64,000 bases of DNA from Streptomyces guryensis (GTDB lineage: Bacteria; Actinomycetota; Actinomycetes; Streptomycetales; Streptomycetaceae). Shown here one piece after another: positions 51,767 through 61,594 of the stretch; position 1 is the stretch's first letter, and each line of letters begins with the position of its first letter. Made by a program: the position numbers and the translations under genes. The notes beneath the pieces were generated by a model. That model made no database searches, was not told the origin of the DNA, and saw only the letters and a program-made list of their open reading frames with translations. The stretch spans positions 186,001 to 250,000 of the forward strand of contig NZ_JAJSBI010000004.1 in NCBI RefSeq assembly GCF_021261325.1, given 5' to 3'.

Positions 51767-52471
51767 ATGGACATATTCGGGACCCGCATCAGAGCGCTTC
51801 GCGCGGCGCTGTTCACGGCACTCGTCGTGACGCTCAGCACCGCGTCGCACGTGCTGCTGTCGCGGGTCCCGCTGCCGTTGAACACGGTGGCCGCGGTCGC
51901 CGCCACCGTGTTCGCCGTGGCCTACGCCCTGGCCGGCCGCGAGCGCGGTTTCGCGCGGATCGCCGCCCTGCTGATCCCGCTGGAGCTGGCCGCCGACACG
52001 GTCTTCACCACCGGCCAGCACGTCTGCTACGGCCGCGCGGGCGGCCCCGTCGCGGGCCCCCTGCGCTCGGTCGGCTTCGACCTGCTCTGCGGCAACGGCA
52101 CCGGCCTCGGTACCGGGGCGACCGCCCCGCTGGCCCGTGTGACCGGCAACGGCACCGACCGGCTCGCCGCCCTGCTCGCCCACGCCGACCCGGCCACCGC
52201 CTGGCTGCTGCTGGCCGCTCACGTCGGCGTCGGCCTGCTGGCCGCCGCCTGGCTGCGCCGCGGCGAGCGGGCGCTGGCCCAGCTGGTCCGCGCGGTGACC
52301 GCGACCACCTTCCGTCCGCTGCTGCTGGCCGTCGCCGCGGTGACCGTCCGGTCGGCTGCGCCGGTGCGACGCGTACGGCACACCGGCCGCCCCGCGGCCG
52401 GCGCACGCGAGCGCATCCTCGTGCACTCCCTGGGACGGCGTGGACCGCCGTACTCGGTCGTCTTCGCCTGA
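51767..52471 (+). CDS. Hypothetical membrane protein
   Basis: 234 residues. About four hydrophobic helices: AALFTALVVTLSTASHVLLS, NTVAAVAATVFAVAYALAG, IAALLIPLELAADTVF, and AWLLLAAHVGVGLLAAAWL. The tail is basic. Two cysteines (HVCYG, LLCGNG) lie in the central loop. I do not recognise the family. It is followed about 120 bases later by a DsbA-like gene. Confidence 0.75.
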   Translation: MDIFGTRIRALRAALFTALVVTLSTASHVLLSRVPLPLNTVAAVAATVFAVAYALAGRERGFARIAALLIPLELAADTVFTTGQHVCYGRAGGPVAGPLRSVGFDLLCGNGTGLGTGATAPLARVTGNGTDRLAALLAHADPATAWLLLAAHVGVGLLAAAWLRRGERALAQLVRAVTATTFRPLLLAVAAVTVRSAAPVRRVRHTGRPAAGARERILVHSLGRRGPPYSVVFA

Positions 52472-52589
52472 GCGACTCCTGGTGCGTGGTACAGCGCGCA
52501 CCGTCACTCCGCACAGCACCTGAGCACGACCAGTCCCCCACACGTATCCCGCGTACGACGTATGCGCGTCCCACATGGAGAACACCGAC

Positions 52590-53414
52590 ATGAGCCAGCG
52601 GAACAGCCAGGCATCGAAGACGGCGGCCCGAGAGCGGCTGCGGCAGGAGCGCGAGCGCCAGGCCAAGAGGGCCAAGGCCAAGCGGCAGGCCATCGTGGCC
52701 GGTTCGGTCGTGGCCGTACTGGCGGCGGCCGGCGGCATAGGTTACGCCGTCGTCCAGGCCAACAAGCCCGCCTACTGGGCGGGTCTGAAGGACGCCAAGG
52801 TCGTCGCCCCCGCCAACACCACCGGTGCCAAGGGCACCACCGTCGTCATCGGCAAGAACACCGCCAAGAAGACCCTGAAGGTCTACGAGGACCCGCGCTG
52901 CCCGATCTGCGCCTCGTTCGAGCAGACCGTCGGTGCGACGGTGAAGAAGGACGTCGACGACGGCAAGTACAAGATCCAGTACATCGGTGGCACGTTCATC
53001 GACAACAAGGACAACGGGCAGGGCTCCAAGAACGCGCTGAGCGCGCTGGGCGCCGCGCTGAACGTCAGCCCGGAGGCGTTCCTTGAGTACAAGAGCGCGC
53101 TGTACTCGACGACGTGGCACCCGGACGAGACGACCGACAAGTTCAAGGACGACGCCTACCTCATCAAGGTCGCCGACACCGTTCCCGCGCTGAAGAACAA
53201 CACCCAGTTCCAGAACGCGGTGAAGAAGGGCACCTACGACGCCTGGGCCATGGCCATGTCAGCGACCTTCAACAACAACAAGGACGGCGTCTCCGGCACG
53301 CCGAGCTTCGTGATGAACGGCAAGCTGATCACCACCAACGGCCAGCCCACCGGCAACCCGCCCATGTCGGTGGCGGACTTCAACCGGCTGGTGGACGCGG
53401 CCCTGAAGGCATAG
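52590..53414 (+). CDS. DsbA-like thioredoxin-domain protein, membrane anchored
   Basis: 274 residues from ATG 52590, with GGAG nine bases upstream; ATG 52575 also exists in frame. A basic N terminus and one membrane helix (AIVAGSVVAVLAAAGGIGYA) are followed by an exported DsbA-like domain with CPIC in EDPRCPICASFEQ at about residue 107 and the cis-Pro loop in VSGTPSFVMNG. Paralogue of the CPAC protein at 21355-22128. A terminator follows. Confidence 0.88.
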   Translation: MSQRNSQASKTAARERLRQERERQAKRAKAKRQAIVAGSVVAVLAAAGGIGYAVVQANKPAYWAGLKDAKVVAPANTTGAKGTTVVIGKNTAKKTLKVYEDPRCPICASFEQTVGATVKKDVDDGKYKIQYIGGTFIDNKDNGQGSKNALSALGAALNVSPEAFLEYKSALYSTTWHPDETTDKFKDDAYLIKVADTVPALKNNTQFQNAVKKGTYDAWAMAMSATFNNNKDGVSGTPSFVMNGKLITTNGQPTGNPPMSVADFNRLVDAALKA

Positions 53415-53425
53415 CCACGGCATGA

Positions 53426-53458
53426 AGGGCGGGCGAACTTACGGAGTTCGCCCGCCCT
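53426..53458. terminator. Hairpin terminator after the DsbA-like gene
   Basis: AGGGCGGGCGAACT, five-base loop, AGTTCGCCCGCCCT: perfect 14-bp stem followed by CCCTTCG, separating it from phoD. Confidence 0.85.
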
Positions 53459-53466
53459 CCCTTCGT

Positions 53467-53488
53467 ACCGATCAGTAACCTGATCGGT
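53467..53488. promoter_or_regulatory. Palindrome abutting the phoD start
   Basis: ACCGATCA-GTAACC-TGATCGGT, perfect 8-bp arms with a six-base spacer, ending one base before the GTG start codon. It could be an operator or a translation-blocking stem. No clear PHO box is visible. Confidence 0.45.
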
Positions 53489-53489
53489 C

Positions 53490-55160
53490 GTGACCAGTCG
53501 ATACAGATCATCCGAAGCCTCCGAGGGCGCCAACTCCCTCTCGCCCCGCCGCCGTACGGTCGTCAAGGCCGCGGCGGCCACCGCTGTTCTGGCCGGCCCG
53601 CTCGCCGCCGCCCTGCCCGCCCGGGCCGCCGCCGAGGCGCCCGCCTTCCTGCACGGCGTCGCCTCCGGCGATCCGCTGCCCGACGGCATCCTGCTGTGGA
53701 CCCGCGTGACGCCCACCGCGGAGGCGGTACCGGGGTCCGGAGTCGGCCCGGACACCGAGGTCAGCTGGATCGTCGCCAGGGACAAGGCGCTGACGAACAT
53801 CGTCGCGAAGGGCTCGATCACCGCGAGCGCCGCCTCCGACCACACCGTCAAGGCGGACATACGGGGCCTGGAGCCGGCCACCGACTACTGGTTCCGCTTC
53901 TCCGCCGGCCCCACCGACTCCCCGGTCGCCCGCACCCGTACCGCGCCCTCCGCCGACGCCGCCGTACCCGGCCTGCGCTTCGGCGTGGTCTCCTGCGCCA
54001 ACTGGGAGGGCGGCTACTTCGCCTCGTACCGGCACCTCGCGGCCCGTAACGACCTGGACGCGTGGCTCCATCTCGGCGACTACATCTACGAGTACAAGTC
54101 CGGCGAGTACGCGGCCCGCGGCACGGTCGTCCGCCCGCACGCGCCGACGAACGAGATCATCACGCTCGCCGACTACCGCACCCGGCACGGCAAGTACAAG
54201 ACCGACCCGGATCTGCAGGCCCTGCACCACAAGGCGCCGGTCGTCGCGATCTGGGACGACCACGAGTTCGCCGACAACGCGTGGTCCGGCGGCGCGGTCA
54301 ACCACACCGAGGGCGCCGAGGGCACCTGGACCGACCGCAGGGCGGCCGCCAAGCAGGCCTACTTCGAGTGGATGCCGGTCCGCCCGGCGATCGCGGGCAC
54401 CACCTACCGCCGGCTGCGCTTCGGCAAGCTCGCCGACCTCTCCCTCCTCGACCTGCGCTCCTTCCGCTCCCAGCAGGCGTCCTCGGGCAGCGGTTCGGTC
54501 GACGACCCGGACCGCACGATCACCGGGCGGGCCCAACTCGACTGGCTGAAGGCCGGGTTGAAGGCGTCCGACACCACCTGGCGGCTGGTCGGCAACTCGG
54601 TGATGATCGCGCCGTTCGTCATCGGCTCACTCACCGCCGACCTGCTCAAACCGCTGGCCAAGCTGCTGAGCCTGCCGCAGGACGGCCTCGCCGTGAACAC
54701 CGACCAGTGGGACGGCTACACGGACGACCGGCGCGAACTGCTGGCCCATCTGCGCTCGAACGCGATCGGCAACACCGTCTTCCTGACCGGCGACATCCAC
54801 ATGGCGTGGGCCAACGACGTACCGGTGGACGCCGGTACATACCCGCTGTCGGCCTCTGCCGCCACGGAGTTCGTCGTCACCTCGGTGACCTCCGACAACC
54901 TCGACGACATCGTGAAGGTCCCCGAGGGCACGGTCTCCGCGATCGCCTCGCCGATCATCAAGGCGGCCAACCGGCACGTCCACTGGGTCGACACCGACCG
55001 CCACGGCTACGGCGTCCTGGACATCACCGCCGAGCGCGCGCAGATGGACTACTACGTCCTGTCCGACCGTACGAAGGCCGACGCGACGTCCTCCTGGGCC
55101 CGTTCGTACCGCACGCTCACCGGCACGCAGAAGGTCGAGCGGACCTACGACCCCGTATAG
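53490..55160 (+). CDS. phoD: Alkaline phosphatase D (PhoD family), Tat-exported
   Basis: 556 residues. The N terminus has a twin-arginine signal ([19 protein letters not shown]) and a likely AxA cleavage near residue 47. PhoD releases phosphate from monoesters and diesters using Fe3+/Ca2+. A PhoD-type N domain is followed by the catalytic domain with [12 protein letters not shown] (metal Cys), [19 protein letters not shown] and [10 protein letters not shown]. The GTG start follows a palindrome and has no evident ribosome site, so a leaderless start or a later start is possible. Confidence 0.93.
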   Translation: MTSRYRSSEASEGANSLSPRRRTVVKAAAATAVLAGPLAAALPARAAAEAPAFLHGVASGDPLPDGILLWTRVTPTAEAVPGSGVGPDTEVSWIVARDKALTNIVAKGSITASAASDHTVKADIRGLEPATDYWFRFSAGPTDSPVARTRTAPSADAAVPGLRFGVVSCANWEGGYFASYRHLAARNDLDAWLHLGDYIYEYKSGEYAARGTVVRPHAPTNEIITLADYRTRHGKYKTDPDLQALHHKAPVVAIWDDHEFADNAWSGGAVNHTEGAEGTWTDRRAAAKQAYFEWMPVRPAIAGTTYRRLRFGKLADLSLLDLRSFRSQQASSGSGSVDDPDRTITGRAQLDWLKAGLKASDTTWRLVGNSVMIAPFVIGSLTADLLKPLAKLLSLPQDGLAVNTDQWDGYTDDRRELLAHLRSNAIGNTVFLTGDIHMAWANDVPVDAGTYPLSASAATEFVVTSVTSDNLDDIVKVPEGTVSAIASPIIKAANRHVHWVDTDRHGYGVLDITAERAQMDYYVLSDRTKADATSSWARSYRTLTGTQKVERTYDPV

Positions 55161-55182
55161 AGGGCTCCCGGACAGAGGGCTC

Positions 55183-55752
55183 CTAGAGGGTCTCGAGGAA
55201 GCCGAGGGCCACCCGCCAGGTGGCCTCGGCGGCCTCCTCGTCGTGGTCCGGCAGCTCGGGGTCGGTGTAGAGGTGGCCGGCTCCCGCGTATCGGTAGATC
55301 TCCACGTCCGCGCCCGCCCTGCCCATCTGCAGATACCAGGCGCTCAGCCAGTCGTCCGTCTCGAACGGGTCCGGCTCGGCGACATGCAGCTGGACCGGCA
55401 GGTCGTCCACCGACGCATTGGGCGCGATGTCCGACGTGCCGTGCAGGAGCAGCAGCCCGCGGGCCCTCTCGTCGCCGAGCGCGAGGGTCTGCGCGACGGA
55501 GGCGCCGAGCGAGAACCCGGCGTACACAAGGCCCCGCTCCGAGTAAGGCGCGGCGGCCAGGACGGCCCTCCTGAGCAGCTCGTCCTTGCCGATCCCGTCG
55601 TTGAAGGCCATGCCCTCCTCGACCGTCTCGAACGTACGCCCGTCGAAGAGGTCCGGGGTCCACACCTCGTGCCCGGCGGCGCGCAGCCGGTCCGCGGCCT
55701 CGCGCACGGCGGGCCGCAGGCCGTAGGTCGAGTGAAAGAGCATGATGTTCAT
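55183..55752 (-). CDS. Dienelactone hydrolase family protein
   Basis: 189 residues, alpha/beta hydrolase. The nucleophile elbow reads GFSLGAS (about 79-85), so Ser replaces the Cys of classical dienelactone hydrolases. Asp and His are in VAEPDPFETDDW and YAGAGHLYTDPE. Cytosolic, no signal peptide. Substrate unknown. Convergent with phoD. Confidence 0.88.
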   Translation of the reverse strand: MNIMLFHSTYGLRPAVREAADRLRAAGHEVWTPDLFDGRTFETVEEGMAFNDGIGKDELLRRAVLAAAPYSERGLVYAGFSLGASVAQTLALGDERARGLLLLHGTSDIAPNASVDDLPVQLHVAEPDPFETDDWLSAWYLQMGRAGADVEIYRYAGAGHLYTDPELPDHDEEAAEATWRVALGFLETL

Positions 55753-55859
55753 GAGGCCATCGTGCCAGCCGGGACTGACAACGCCGCTCGGTGGCCATAC
55801 CCCCTACGAGCCCGAACTCACATGTTCATGACCCCCCGGGTCCGGTTAGGTTCGCAGGC

Positions 55860-56960
55860 ATGGAGAACGTACTCCGCCCGCTGATCGTGATCGGCGGCTC
55901 GGTCCTGCTCACGCTGCTCATCGGCTGGGCCAGCGACCTGCTGCTGCGCAAGGCCGACGAGCGGCACGGCGAGACCCCGCTGTGGGGTCTGCTGCGCCGC
56001 GGCCGCATCCCCTACCAGCTGGTGCTCTGCTCGGCCATGCTCAGAGGGTCCTACGACGAGGCCCGACTGCTGCAGGAGCACGAGGTCGGCGTCGGCCGGA
56101 CGCTGACGCTGGTGCTGATCGGGTCGACGGCCTGGCTCGTGATCCGTATCGCGGCGGCCGTCGTGGAGACGTCCTACTCGCGTTACGCCCGCCTGCACCG
56201 CGATCCGGCCCGCGTACGGCGCGTGCGTACCCAGGTGTCGCTGATCATGCGGGTGGTCGCCGCGATCGTCGGCGTCGTGGCCTCGGCCGCGATGCTGCTG
56301 ACGTTCCCGGCGATGCGTGCCGCGGGCGCCTCGCTGCTGGCCTCGGCCGGCATCCTCGGCATCGTCGCCGGTGTGGCGGCCCAGTCGACGCTCAGCAACC
56401 TGTTCGCGGGGCTGCAGATCGCCTTCGGCGACATGGTGCGGCTCGGCGACACGGTCGTGGTGGACGGCGAGTGGGGCACGGTCGAGGAGATCACGCTGAC
56501 CTTCCTCACCGTGCGGACCTGGGACGAGCGGCGGATCACCATGCCGGTCTCGTACTTCACCTCGAAGCCGTTCGAGAACTGGTCCCGCGGCGGCAGCCAG
56601 ATGACGGGCATCGTCTACTGGCACCTCGACCACTCGGCGCCAGTGGAGCTGATGCGCGAGAAGCTCCGCGACATCCTGCGCGAGTGCCCGGCCTGGGACG
56701 GCCGCGACTACGGCCTGGCCGTCACCGACACCACCCCGAACACCATGCAGGTACGGGCCCTGGTGACGGCCAAGGACGCGGACGACATATGGACGGTACG
56801 GGTCACCGTCCGCGAGCACATGGTCCGCTGGCTGTACGAGCAGCACCCGTACGCCCTGCCCCGCGTCAACACCTCGGACGCGGCCCTGCCGTCGAGCCGG
56901 CGCTCCCCGGACGGCGCGGCAATCCGCAACCACCAGTCGTCGAGGACGGGCCGCGGCTGA
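55860..56960 (+). CDS. MscS-type small-conductance mechanosensitive channel
   Basis: 366 residues. Three to four N-terminal helices, then the pore helix ASAGILGIVAGVAAQSTLSN, NLFAGLQIAFGD and the MscS beta domain MVRLGDTVVVDGEWGTVEEI. Cytosolic C-terminal domain follows. Opens under hypoosmotic stress. Start ATG 55860. Confidence 0.9.
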   Translation: MENVLRPLIVIGGSVLLTLLIGWASDLLLRKADERHGETPLWGLLRRGRIPYQLVLCSAMLRGSYDEARLLQEHEVGVGRTLTLVLIGSTAWLVIRIAAAVVETSYSRYARLHRDPARVRRVRTQVSLIMRVVAAIVGVVASAAMLLTFPAMRAAGASLLASAGILGIVAGVAAQSTLSNLFAGLQIAFGDMVRLGDTVVVDGEWGTVEEITLTFLTVRTWDERRITMPVSYFTSKPFENWSRGGSQMTGIVYWHLDHSAPVELMREKLRDILRECPAWDGRDYGLAVTDTTPNTMQVRALVTAKDADDIWTVRVTVREHMVRWLYEQHPYALPRVNTSDAALPSSRRSPDGAAIRNHQSSRTGRG

Positions 56961-56966
56961 ACCGTC

Positions 56967-57706
56967 TCAGTGGCCGCGCTCCGCACCCCCGTTGACCTGG
57001 ACGACCTGCGAGGTGACATGCCCGGCGCCCGGGGAGGCGAGCCAGTGCGGGTCGCGGCCACGTCGCCGGGGGTGCCGGCGCGCTTGTCCAAGGTGTCCTC
57101 GACGAGCCGTTCGCGCCGCGCGGGGTCGATCCGCGGCCCGAAGAACTCCGTGTCCTCGATGTACCCGGGCGCGACCACGTTGACGGTGATCCCGCGCGGC
57201 CCCAGCTCCCGGGCGAGATCATGGGCGTACGGGTGCAGCGCGGCCTTGGCGCCCCCGTACGCCCCGCTGCCGGACCCCCGGTAGGCGGCGATGGAGCTGA
57301 CGAACAGCACCCGCCCGCCGGGCGTGGCCAGCCGGTCCTTCAGGGCCTCCGTGAGCAGGGCCGCGGTGAGGGTGTTGATCCGGAAGTTGACGGTCCAGTC
57401 GTGCGCGACGCGGTCGAGCGGGTCGTCGCTGTCGGAGGCGGGCTCCAGGTGCCCGGCGCCCCCGGCACCGTGGACCAGTACGTCCACGGTCCCGAACTCC
57501 CGCTCCACGAAGCCGGCGACCCCGCGCACGTCGGCCGGATCGCTGAGATCGGCCGCGTAGACCGACGCCCCCGGCACCCCGGCCTTCTCCAGCACCTCCG
57601 CCCGCCGCCCGAGCAGCAGGACCCGATCCCCGTCCGCCGCGAAGACCTGCGCCGCGGCACATCCGATTCCCGTACCGCCACCGCTGATTACGACATTACG
57701 AGCCAT
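56967..57706 (-). pseudogene. SDR-family oxidoreductase with C-terminal frameshift
   Basis: The N-terminal 220 or so residues are a short-chain dehydrogenase: cofactor-binding VVISGGGTGIGCAAAQ, catalytic YGGAKAAL region (Tyr/Lys) and PGYIEDTEF. Near 57048-57049 one base is missing. After it the expected ending HWLASPGAGHVTSQVVQVNG appears in the next frame and stops at 56967-56969, giving 246 residues if repaired. Unrepaired, the frame runs on into the antisense of the mscS gene. Sequencing error or recent mutation cannot be told apart here. Confidence 0.82.
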
Positions 57707-57782
57707 GATCCGACCCTACGCACCGCATGCGGCCCGGTCGCTGCTTTTACACACCCGCCATGCGCGGATCACGGACACGGCG

Positions 57783-59369
57783 TCAGCGCAGACTGCGCAC
57801 GTCGAGATGGCGAAGCACCCGGTCCACGATCTCCGGATCCGCCCCGGGCTCGCTGCGCGCCGCCAGCACCTCATGCCGGGCCGCGCTGAGCATCTCGCCC
57901 TGGATCCGCCGCACCCGCTGCAGCCGGCGCACCCGGTTCTCATGCGCCTCCCGCCGCTCCTCGTCCCCCATGTCAGGACTGATCCGCACCCCGATGTCGA
58001 AGGCCCGCCGCAGCATCTGCTCGGACAGCTCCTCCGGCAGCTCCTCCACCTCCTCGATCTCCTTCAGCCGCCGCTTGGCCGCCTTGGCCGCCCGGACGGC
58101 GAGGGACTTCTCGAACTCCTTCTCCCGCTCCGTGTCGGCCTGCACGCCCAGCCGCCTCACCAGCCACGGCAGGGTCAGCCCCTGCAGCACCAGCGTCCCC
58201 ATGATCACCCCGAAGGCGACGAAGACGATCTCGTCCCGGTCGGGGAAGGCCGAGCCGTCGTCGGTCGTCAGCGGAATCGCCAGCGCCAGCGCCACCGAGG
58301 CCACTCCCCGCATCCCCGACCACCACATGACGACGGTCTCCCGCAAGCTCATCGGGATGTCCTCGTCGTAGTCCCGTTTCGCGTGCAGCCGCTTGGTGAG
58401 CCAGGTCGCCGGCAGCAGGTACACCAGGCGTACGACGACCACGACGGCCAGGACCACGCCCGCCCAGCCGAGCATCTCGCCCCACCGCCCGGACGCCGTC
58501 CTGATCGCGTTGTGCAGTTCGAGACCGATCAGCCCGAAGGCGACGCCCGTGACGAGCGTGTCGACGATGTCCCAGAACGCGTGCCCGGTCAGCCGGGTCA
58601 GCACATCGTCGGCGTCGGTGGCGTATTCGGCGAGGAACAGCGCGGTCGTGAGCACGGCGAGCACACCGGACCCGTGCAGCTCCTCCGCGAGCACGTACGA
58701 GGCGTACGGCACGAGCAGCGTCATCCCGATCTGCAGGGTCGGGTCGTCCAGCAGATCCATGAGCCGGTTGGCGCCCCAGCCGAGCGCGAGCCCCACCGCC
58801 ACGGCCACCACGGCGGAGAGCACCAGGTCGAGCGCGGCCCGCCCGGGTGTGAAGCTGCCGCTGACAGCGGCGGCGATCGCCACGTGGTACAGCACGATCG
58901 CCGTGACGTCGTTGAACAGCCCCTCGCCCTCCAGGATGGACACGAGCCGGCGCGGCAGCCCCAGCTGCCCGGCGACCGCGGTCGCGGCGACCGGGTCGGG
59001 CGGTGCGACGAGCGCGCCGAGCGCCACGGCGGCGGCGACGGGCAGCCCCGGCACGATCGTGTGCGCCACGACGGCCACACAGACGGTGGTGACGAAGACC
59101 AGCGCCACGGCCAGCAGGAAGATCGGCCGCCGGTTCGCCGCGAACTGCCGCCAGGACGTGCGCCGGGCCGCCGCGTACAGCAGCGGCGGGAGCAGCAGGG
59201 GCAGGATCAGATCCGGCGGTACGTCGACGTTGGGGACGAAGTCCGCTACGGCGAGCACGATCCCGAAAAGGGTCATCAGCACCGGCGCCGGAAGCCCGAA
59301 CCGGTCCCCCACCGGGACGCTCACCAGGGCCCCGAGCAACAGCACGAACAGCAGGGCCAACTGATCCAC
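57783..59369 (-). CDS. Na+/H+ antiporter (CPA1 family, NhaP-like)
   Basis: 528 residues from GTG 59369 with GGAGCG upstream. About 12 membrane helices. The central ion-transport motif is ALVAPPDPVAATAV and a second conserved patch is ILEGEGLFNDVTAIVLYH. C-terminal cytosolic region of about 150 residues, charged, with possible coiled coil (KEFEKSLAVRAAKAAKRRL). Contributes to pH and sodium homeostasis. Confidence 0.93.
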   Translation of the reverse strand: MDQLALLFVLLLGALVSVPVGDRFGLPAPVLMTLFGIVLAVADFVPNVDVPPDLILPLLLPPLLYAAARRTSWRQFAANRRPIFLLAVALVFVTTVCVAVVAHTIVPGLPVAAAVALGALVAPPDPVAATAVAGQLGLPRRLVSILEGEGLFNDVTAIVLYHVAIAAAVSGSFTPGRAALDLVLSAVVAVAVGLALGWGANRLMDLLDDPTLQIGMTLLVPYASYVLAEELHGSGVLAVLTTALFLAEYATDADDVLTRLTGHAFWDIVDTLVTGVAFGLIGLELHNAIRTASGRWGEMLGWAGVVLAVVVVVRLVYLLPATWLTKRLHAKRDYDEDIPMSLRETVVMWWSGMRGVASVALALAIPLTTDDGSAFPDRDEIVFVAFGVIMGTLVLQGLTLPWLVRRLGVQADTEREKEFEKSLAVRAAKAAKRRLKEIEEVEELPEELSEQMLRRAFDIGVRISPDMGDEERREAHENRVRRLQRVRRIQGEMLSAARHEVLAARSEPGADPEIVDRVLRHLDVRSLR

Positions 59370-59454
59370 GGTCAGCGCTCCGGGAAGGTCGACGTACGGG
59401 CAGCGGTTCTCAAGCCTGCCACGCCGCCGCCCCTCCGGGGTTCCCGGCCTCCGG

Positions 59455-59928
59455 CTACAGAGCGCGCCGCATCGCCCGGTGCGGGATGCCCGCCTCCGGG
59501 TACTCCGGCCCGTAGGCCTCGTATCCGAGCCGCTCGTAGAACCCCAGCGCATGCGTCTGCGCGTGCAGATCCACCGCCGCGAGCCCACGCGCGCGTGCCG
59601 CGTCCTCGATGGCCCGCACCAGCGCCACCCCGACGCCGAGCCCGCGGGCCTGCTTGGTGACGGCGAGCCGCCCCAGCGACCCCACCGTCAGGTCGCCGTC
59701 GACCTTGGCCGCGGCCGCCTCGCCGTACAGGAGCCGCCCGGTGCCGAGCGGCACCCCGTCGTCCTCCCGTACGGCCAGCACATGCACGGCCACGGCGTCG
59801 TACGCGTCGTATTCGAGGTCCTCCGGCACCCCCTGCTCGCCGACGAAGACCTCCTTGCGGACCGCGAAGCACGCCTCCTGGTCGGCGGGGTCCTCGGCGA
59901 CGCGCACCACGTACGCGTGCGTTCTCAT
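59455..59928 (-). CDS. GNAT-family N-acetyltransferase
   Basis: 157 residues. Acetyl-CoA-binding motif A is [21 protein letters not shown] (in two parts, about 88-108). The rest of the GNAT fold ([17 protein letters not shown]) is clear. ElaA-like subgroup from the N-terminal [22 protein letters not shown] overlaps the rluD stop (ATGA). Confidence 0.92.
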   Translation of the reverse strand: MRTHAYVVRVAEDPADQEACFAVRKEVFVGEQGVPEDLEYDAYDAVAVHVLAVREDDGVPLGTGRLLYGEAAAAKVDGDLTVGSLGRLAVTKQARGLGVGVALVRAIEDAARARGLAAVDLHAQTHALGFYERLGYEAYGPEYPEAGIPHRAMRRAL

Positions 59929-60869
59929 CCGTACGTCTCCTCGCGGACCAGGTCGAGGGCCTTCTGCAGATCGGCCGGGTAGTCGCTGGCGAGCTCCACC
60001 CACTGCCCGTCCCCGGGGTGCTCGAAGCCGAGCCGCACGGCGTGCAGCCACTGGCGGGTCAGATGCAGCCGCTTGGCGAGCGTCGGGTCGGCGCCGTAGG
60101 TCAGGTCGCCGACGCAGGGGTGGCGGTGGGCGGCCATGTGGACGCGGATCTGGTGGGTGCGGCCGGTCTCGAGCTTGACATCGAGAAGCGACGCGGCGCG
60201 GAAGGCCTCGATGAGGTCGTAGTGCGTGACCGAGGGCTTCCCGTCGGCCGTGACCGCCCATTTGTAGTCGTGGTTGGGGTGGCGGCCGATGGGGGCGTCG
60301 ATGGTGCCGCTGGTCGGGTCGGGGTGGCCCTGGACCAGCGTGTGGTAGCGCTTGTCGACCGTGCGCTCCTTGAACTGGCGCTTGAGCGAGGTGTACGCGC
60401 GCTCGGACTTGGCCACGGCCATCAGACCGGACGTACCGACGTCCAGGCGGTGCACGATGCCCTGGCGCTCGGCGGCGCCGGAGGTGGAGATGCGGTAGCC
60501 GGCCGCGGCGAGGCCACCGATGACGGTCGGTCCGGTCCAGCCGGGGCTGGGGTGCGCGGCGACTCCGACCGGCTTGACGATCACGACCACGTCATCGTCG
60601 TCGTACACGATCTCCATGCCCTCGACGGGCTCCGCGACGATCTGCACGGGCGCGGGCGCCTTCGGCATCTCGACCTCGAGCCAGGCGCCACCGCTCACCC
60701 GCTCTGACTTGCCGACCACCGACCCGTCGACCGTGACCTTCCCCGCGGCGGCGAGCTCTGCCGCCTTGGTCCGGGAGAAGCCGAACATCCGGGAGATGGC
60801 GGCGTCGACGCGCTCGCCCTCCAGGCCGTCGGGCACGGGCAGGGTACGGATCTCGGGAATCGTGCTCAC
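59925..60869 (-). CDS. rluD: Ribosomal large subunit pseudouridine synthase D
   Basis: 314 residues. N-terminal S4 domain ([20 protein letters not shown]), then the catalytic domain with [17 protein letters not shown] (Asp nucleophile, about residue 143) and [11 protein letters not shown]. Pseudouridylates 23S rRNA helix 69 in E. coli. Between lspA and the GNAT gene. Confidence 0.95.
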   Translation of the reverse strand: MSTIPEIRTLPVPDGLEGERVDAAISRMFGFSRTKAAELAAAGKVTVDGSVVGKSERVSGGAWLEVEMPKAPAPVQIVAEPVEGMEIVYDDDDVVVIVKPVGVAAHPSPGWTGPTVIGGLAAAGYRISTSGAAERQGIVHRLDVGTSGLMAVAKSERAYTSLKRQFKERTVDKRYHTLVQGHPDPTSGTIDAPIGRHPNHDYKWAVTADGKPSVTHYDLIEAFRAASLLDVKLETGRTHQIRVHMAAHRHPCVGDLTYGADPTLAKRLHLTRQWLHAVRLGFEHPGDGQWVELASDYPADLQKALDLVREETYG

Positions 60870-60957
60870 CCGTCGAGTATGCCGGACACCACCGGCAGCC
60901 CCGTAAGCAAGCCCCTCTGCACCTGCGGATCAGCCCCTGCTCATCGGTTCTGCCGGA

Positions 60958-61533
60958 TCAGTCCTTGTGGACGGTCCCGTCCGGGTCGAGCCCCTTGAAC
61001 GACAGCAGCACGATCAGGATGCCGCCGCACACGATCGCCGAGTCCGCCAGGTTGAAGACGGCGAAGCCCTTGGGTGAGATGAAGTCGACGACGGCGCCCT
61101 CGAAGACGCCGGGCGAGCGGAAGATCCGGTCGGTGAGGTTGCCGAGCGCACCGCCGAGCAGCAGACCGAGCGCGACCGCCCAGGGCAGGCTGTAGAGCTT
61201 GCGGGCGAGCCGGGCGATCACCACGATCACGGCCGCCGCGATCACCGTGAAGATCACGGTGAAGGCCTCGCCGAAGCCGAAGGCCGCGCCCGCGTTGCGG
61301 ATCGCCTCGAACTGCAGCCAGTCCCCGATGATCCTGATCGGCGCGTGGTGCTCCAGCTTGGCGACCACGATCATCTTGCTGACCAGGTCGAGGGCGTACG
61401 CGAACGCGGCGACCGCGAACAGCACGGCGATACGGCGCTTGCCCCTGGGGCGTGCGGTCTCGCCCTGCTCCGGCTCGGTCCCCGCCGCCTCTGGGGTATC
61501 CGGCGTACCGATGATGCGCTCCGCCTCTGCCAC
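60958..61533 (-). CDS. lspA: Signal peptidase II (lipoprotein signal peptidase)
   Basis: 191 residues, four membrane helices. The catalytic Asp pair is in [12 protein letters not shown] and [12 protein letters not shown], with [10 protein letters not shown] conserved. Cleaves the diacylated prolipoproteins that Lgt produces. Streptomyces-typical extended N terminus. Confidence 0.97.
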   Translation of the reverse strand: MAEAERIIGTPDTPEAAGTEPEQGETARPRGKRRIAVLFAVAAFAYALDLVSKMIVVAKLEHHAPIRIIGDWLQFEAIRNAGAAFGFGEAFTVIFTVIAAAVIVVIARLARKLYSLPWAVALGLLLGGALGNLTDRIFRSPGVFEGAVVDFISPKGFAVFNLADSAIVCGGILIVLLSFKGLDPDGTVHKD

Positions 61534-61594
61534 GTGAGTCCCTCAACCTAGGTACCTGACTGAGGACGAGGGTACGACACGCCTGTGTGGTCCC

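Noticed and set aside
53400..53490. PHO box in front of phoD
   Set aside because: No pair of GTTCACC-like direct repeats is present; only the palindrome is seen.
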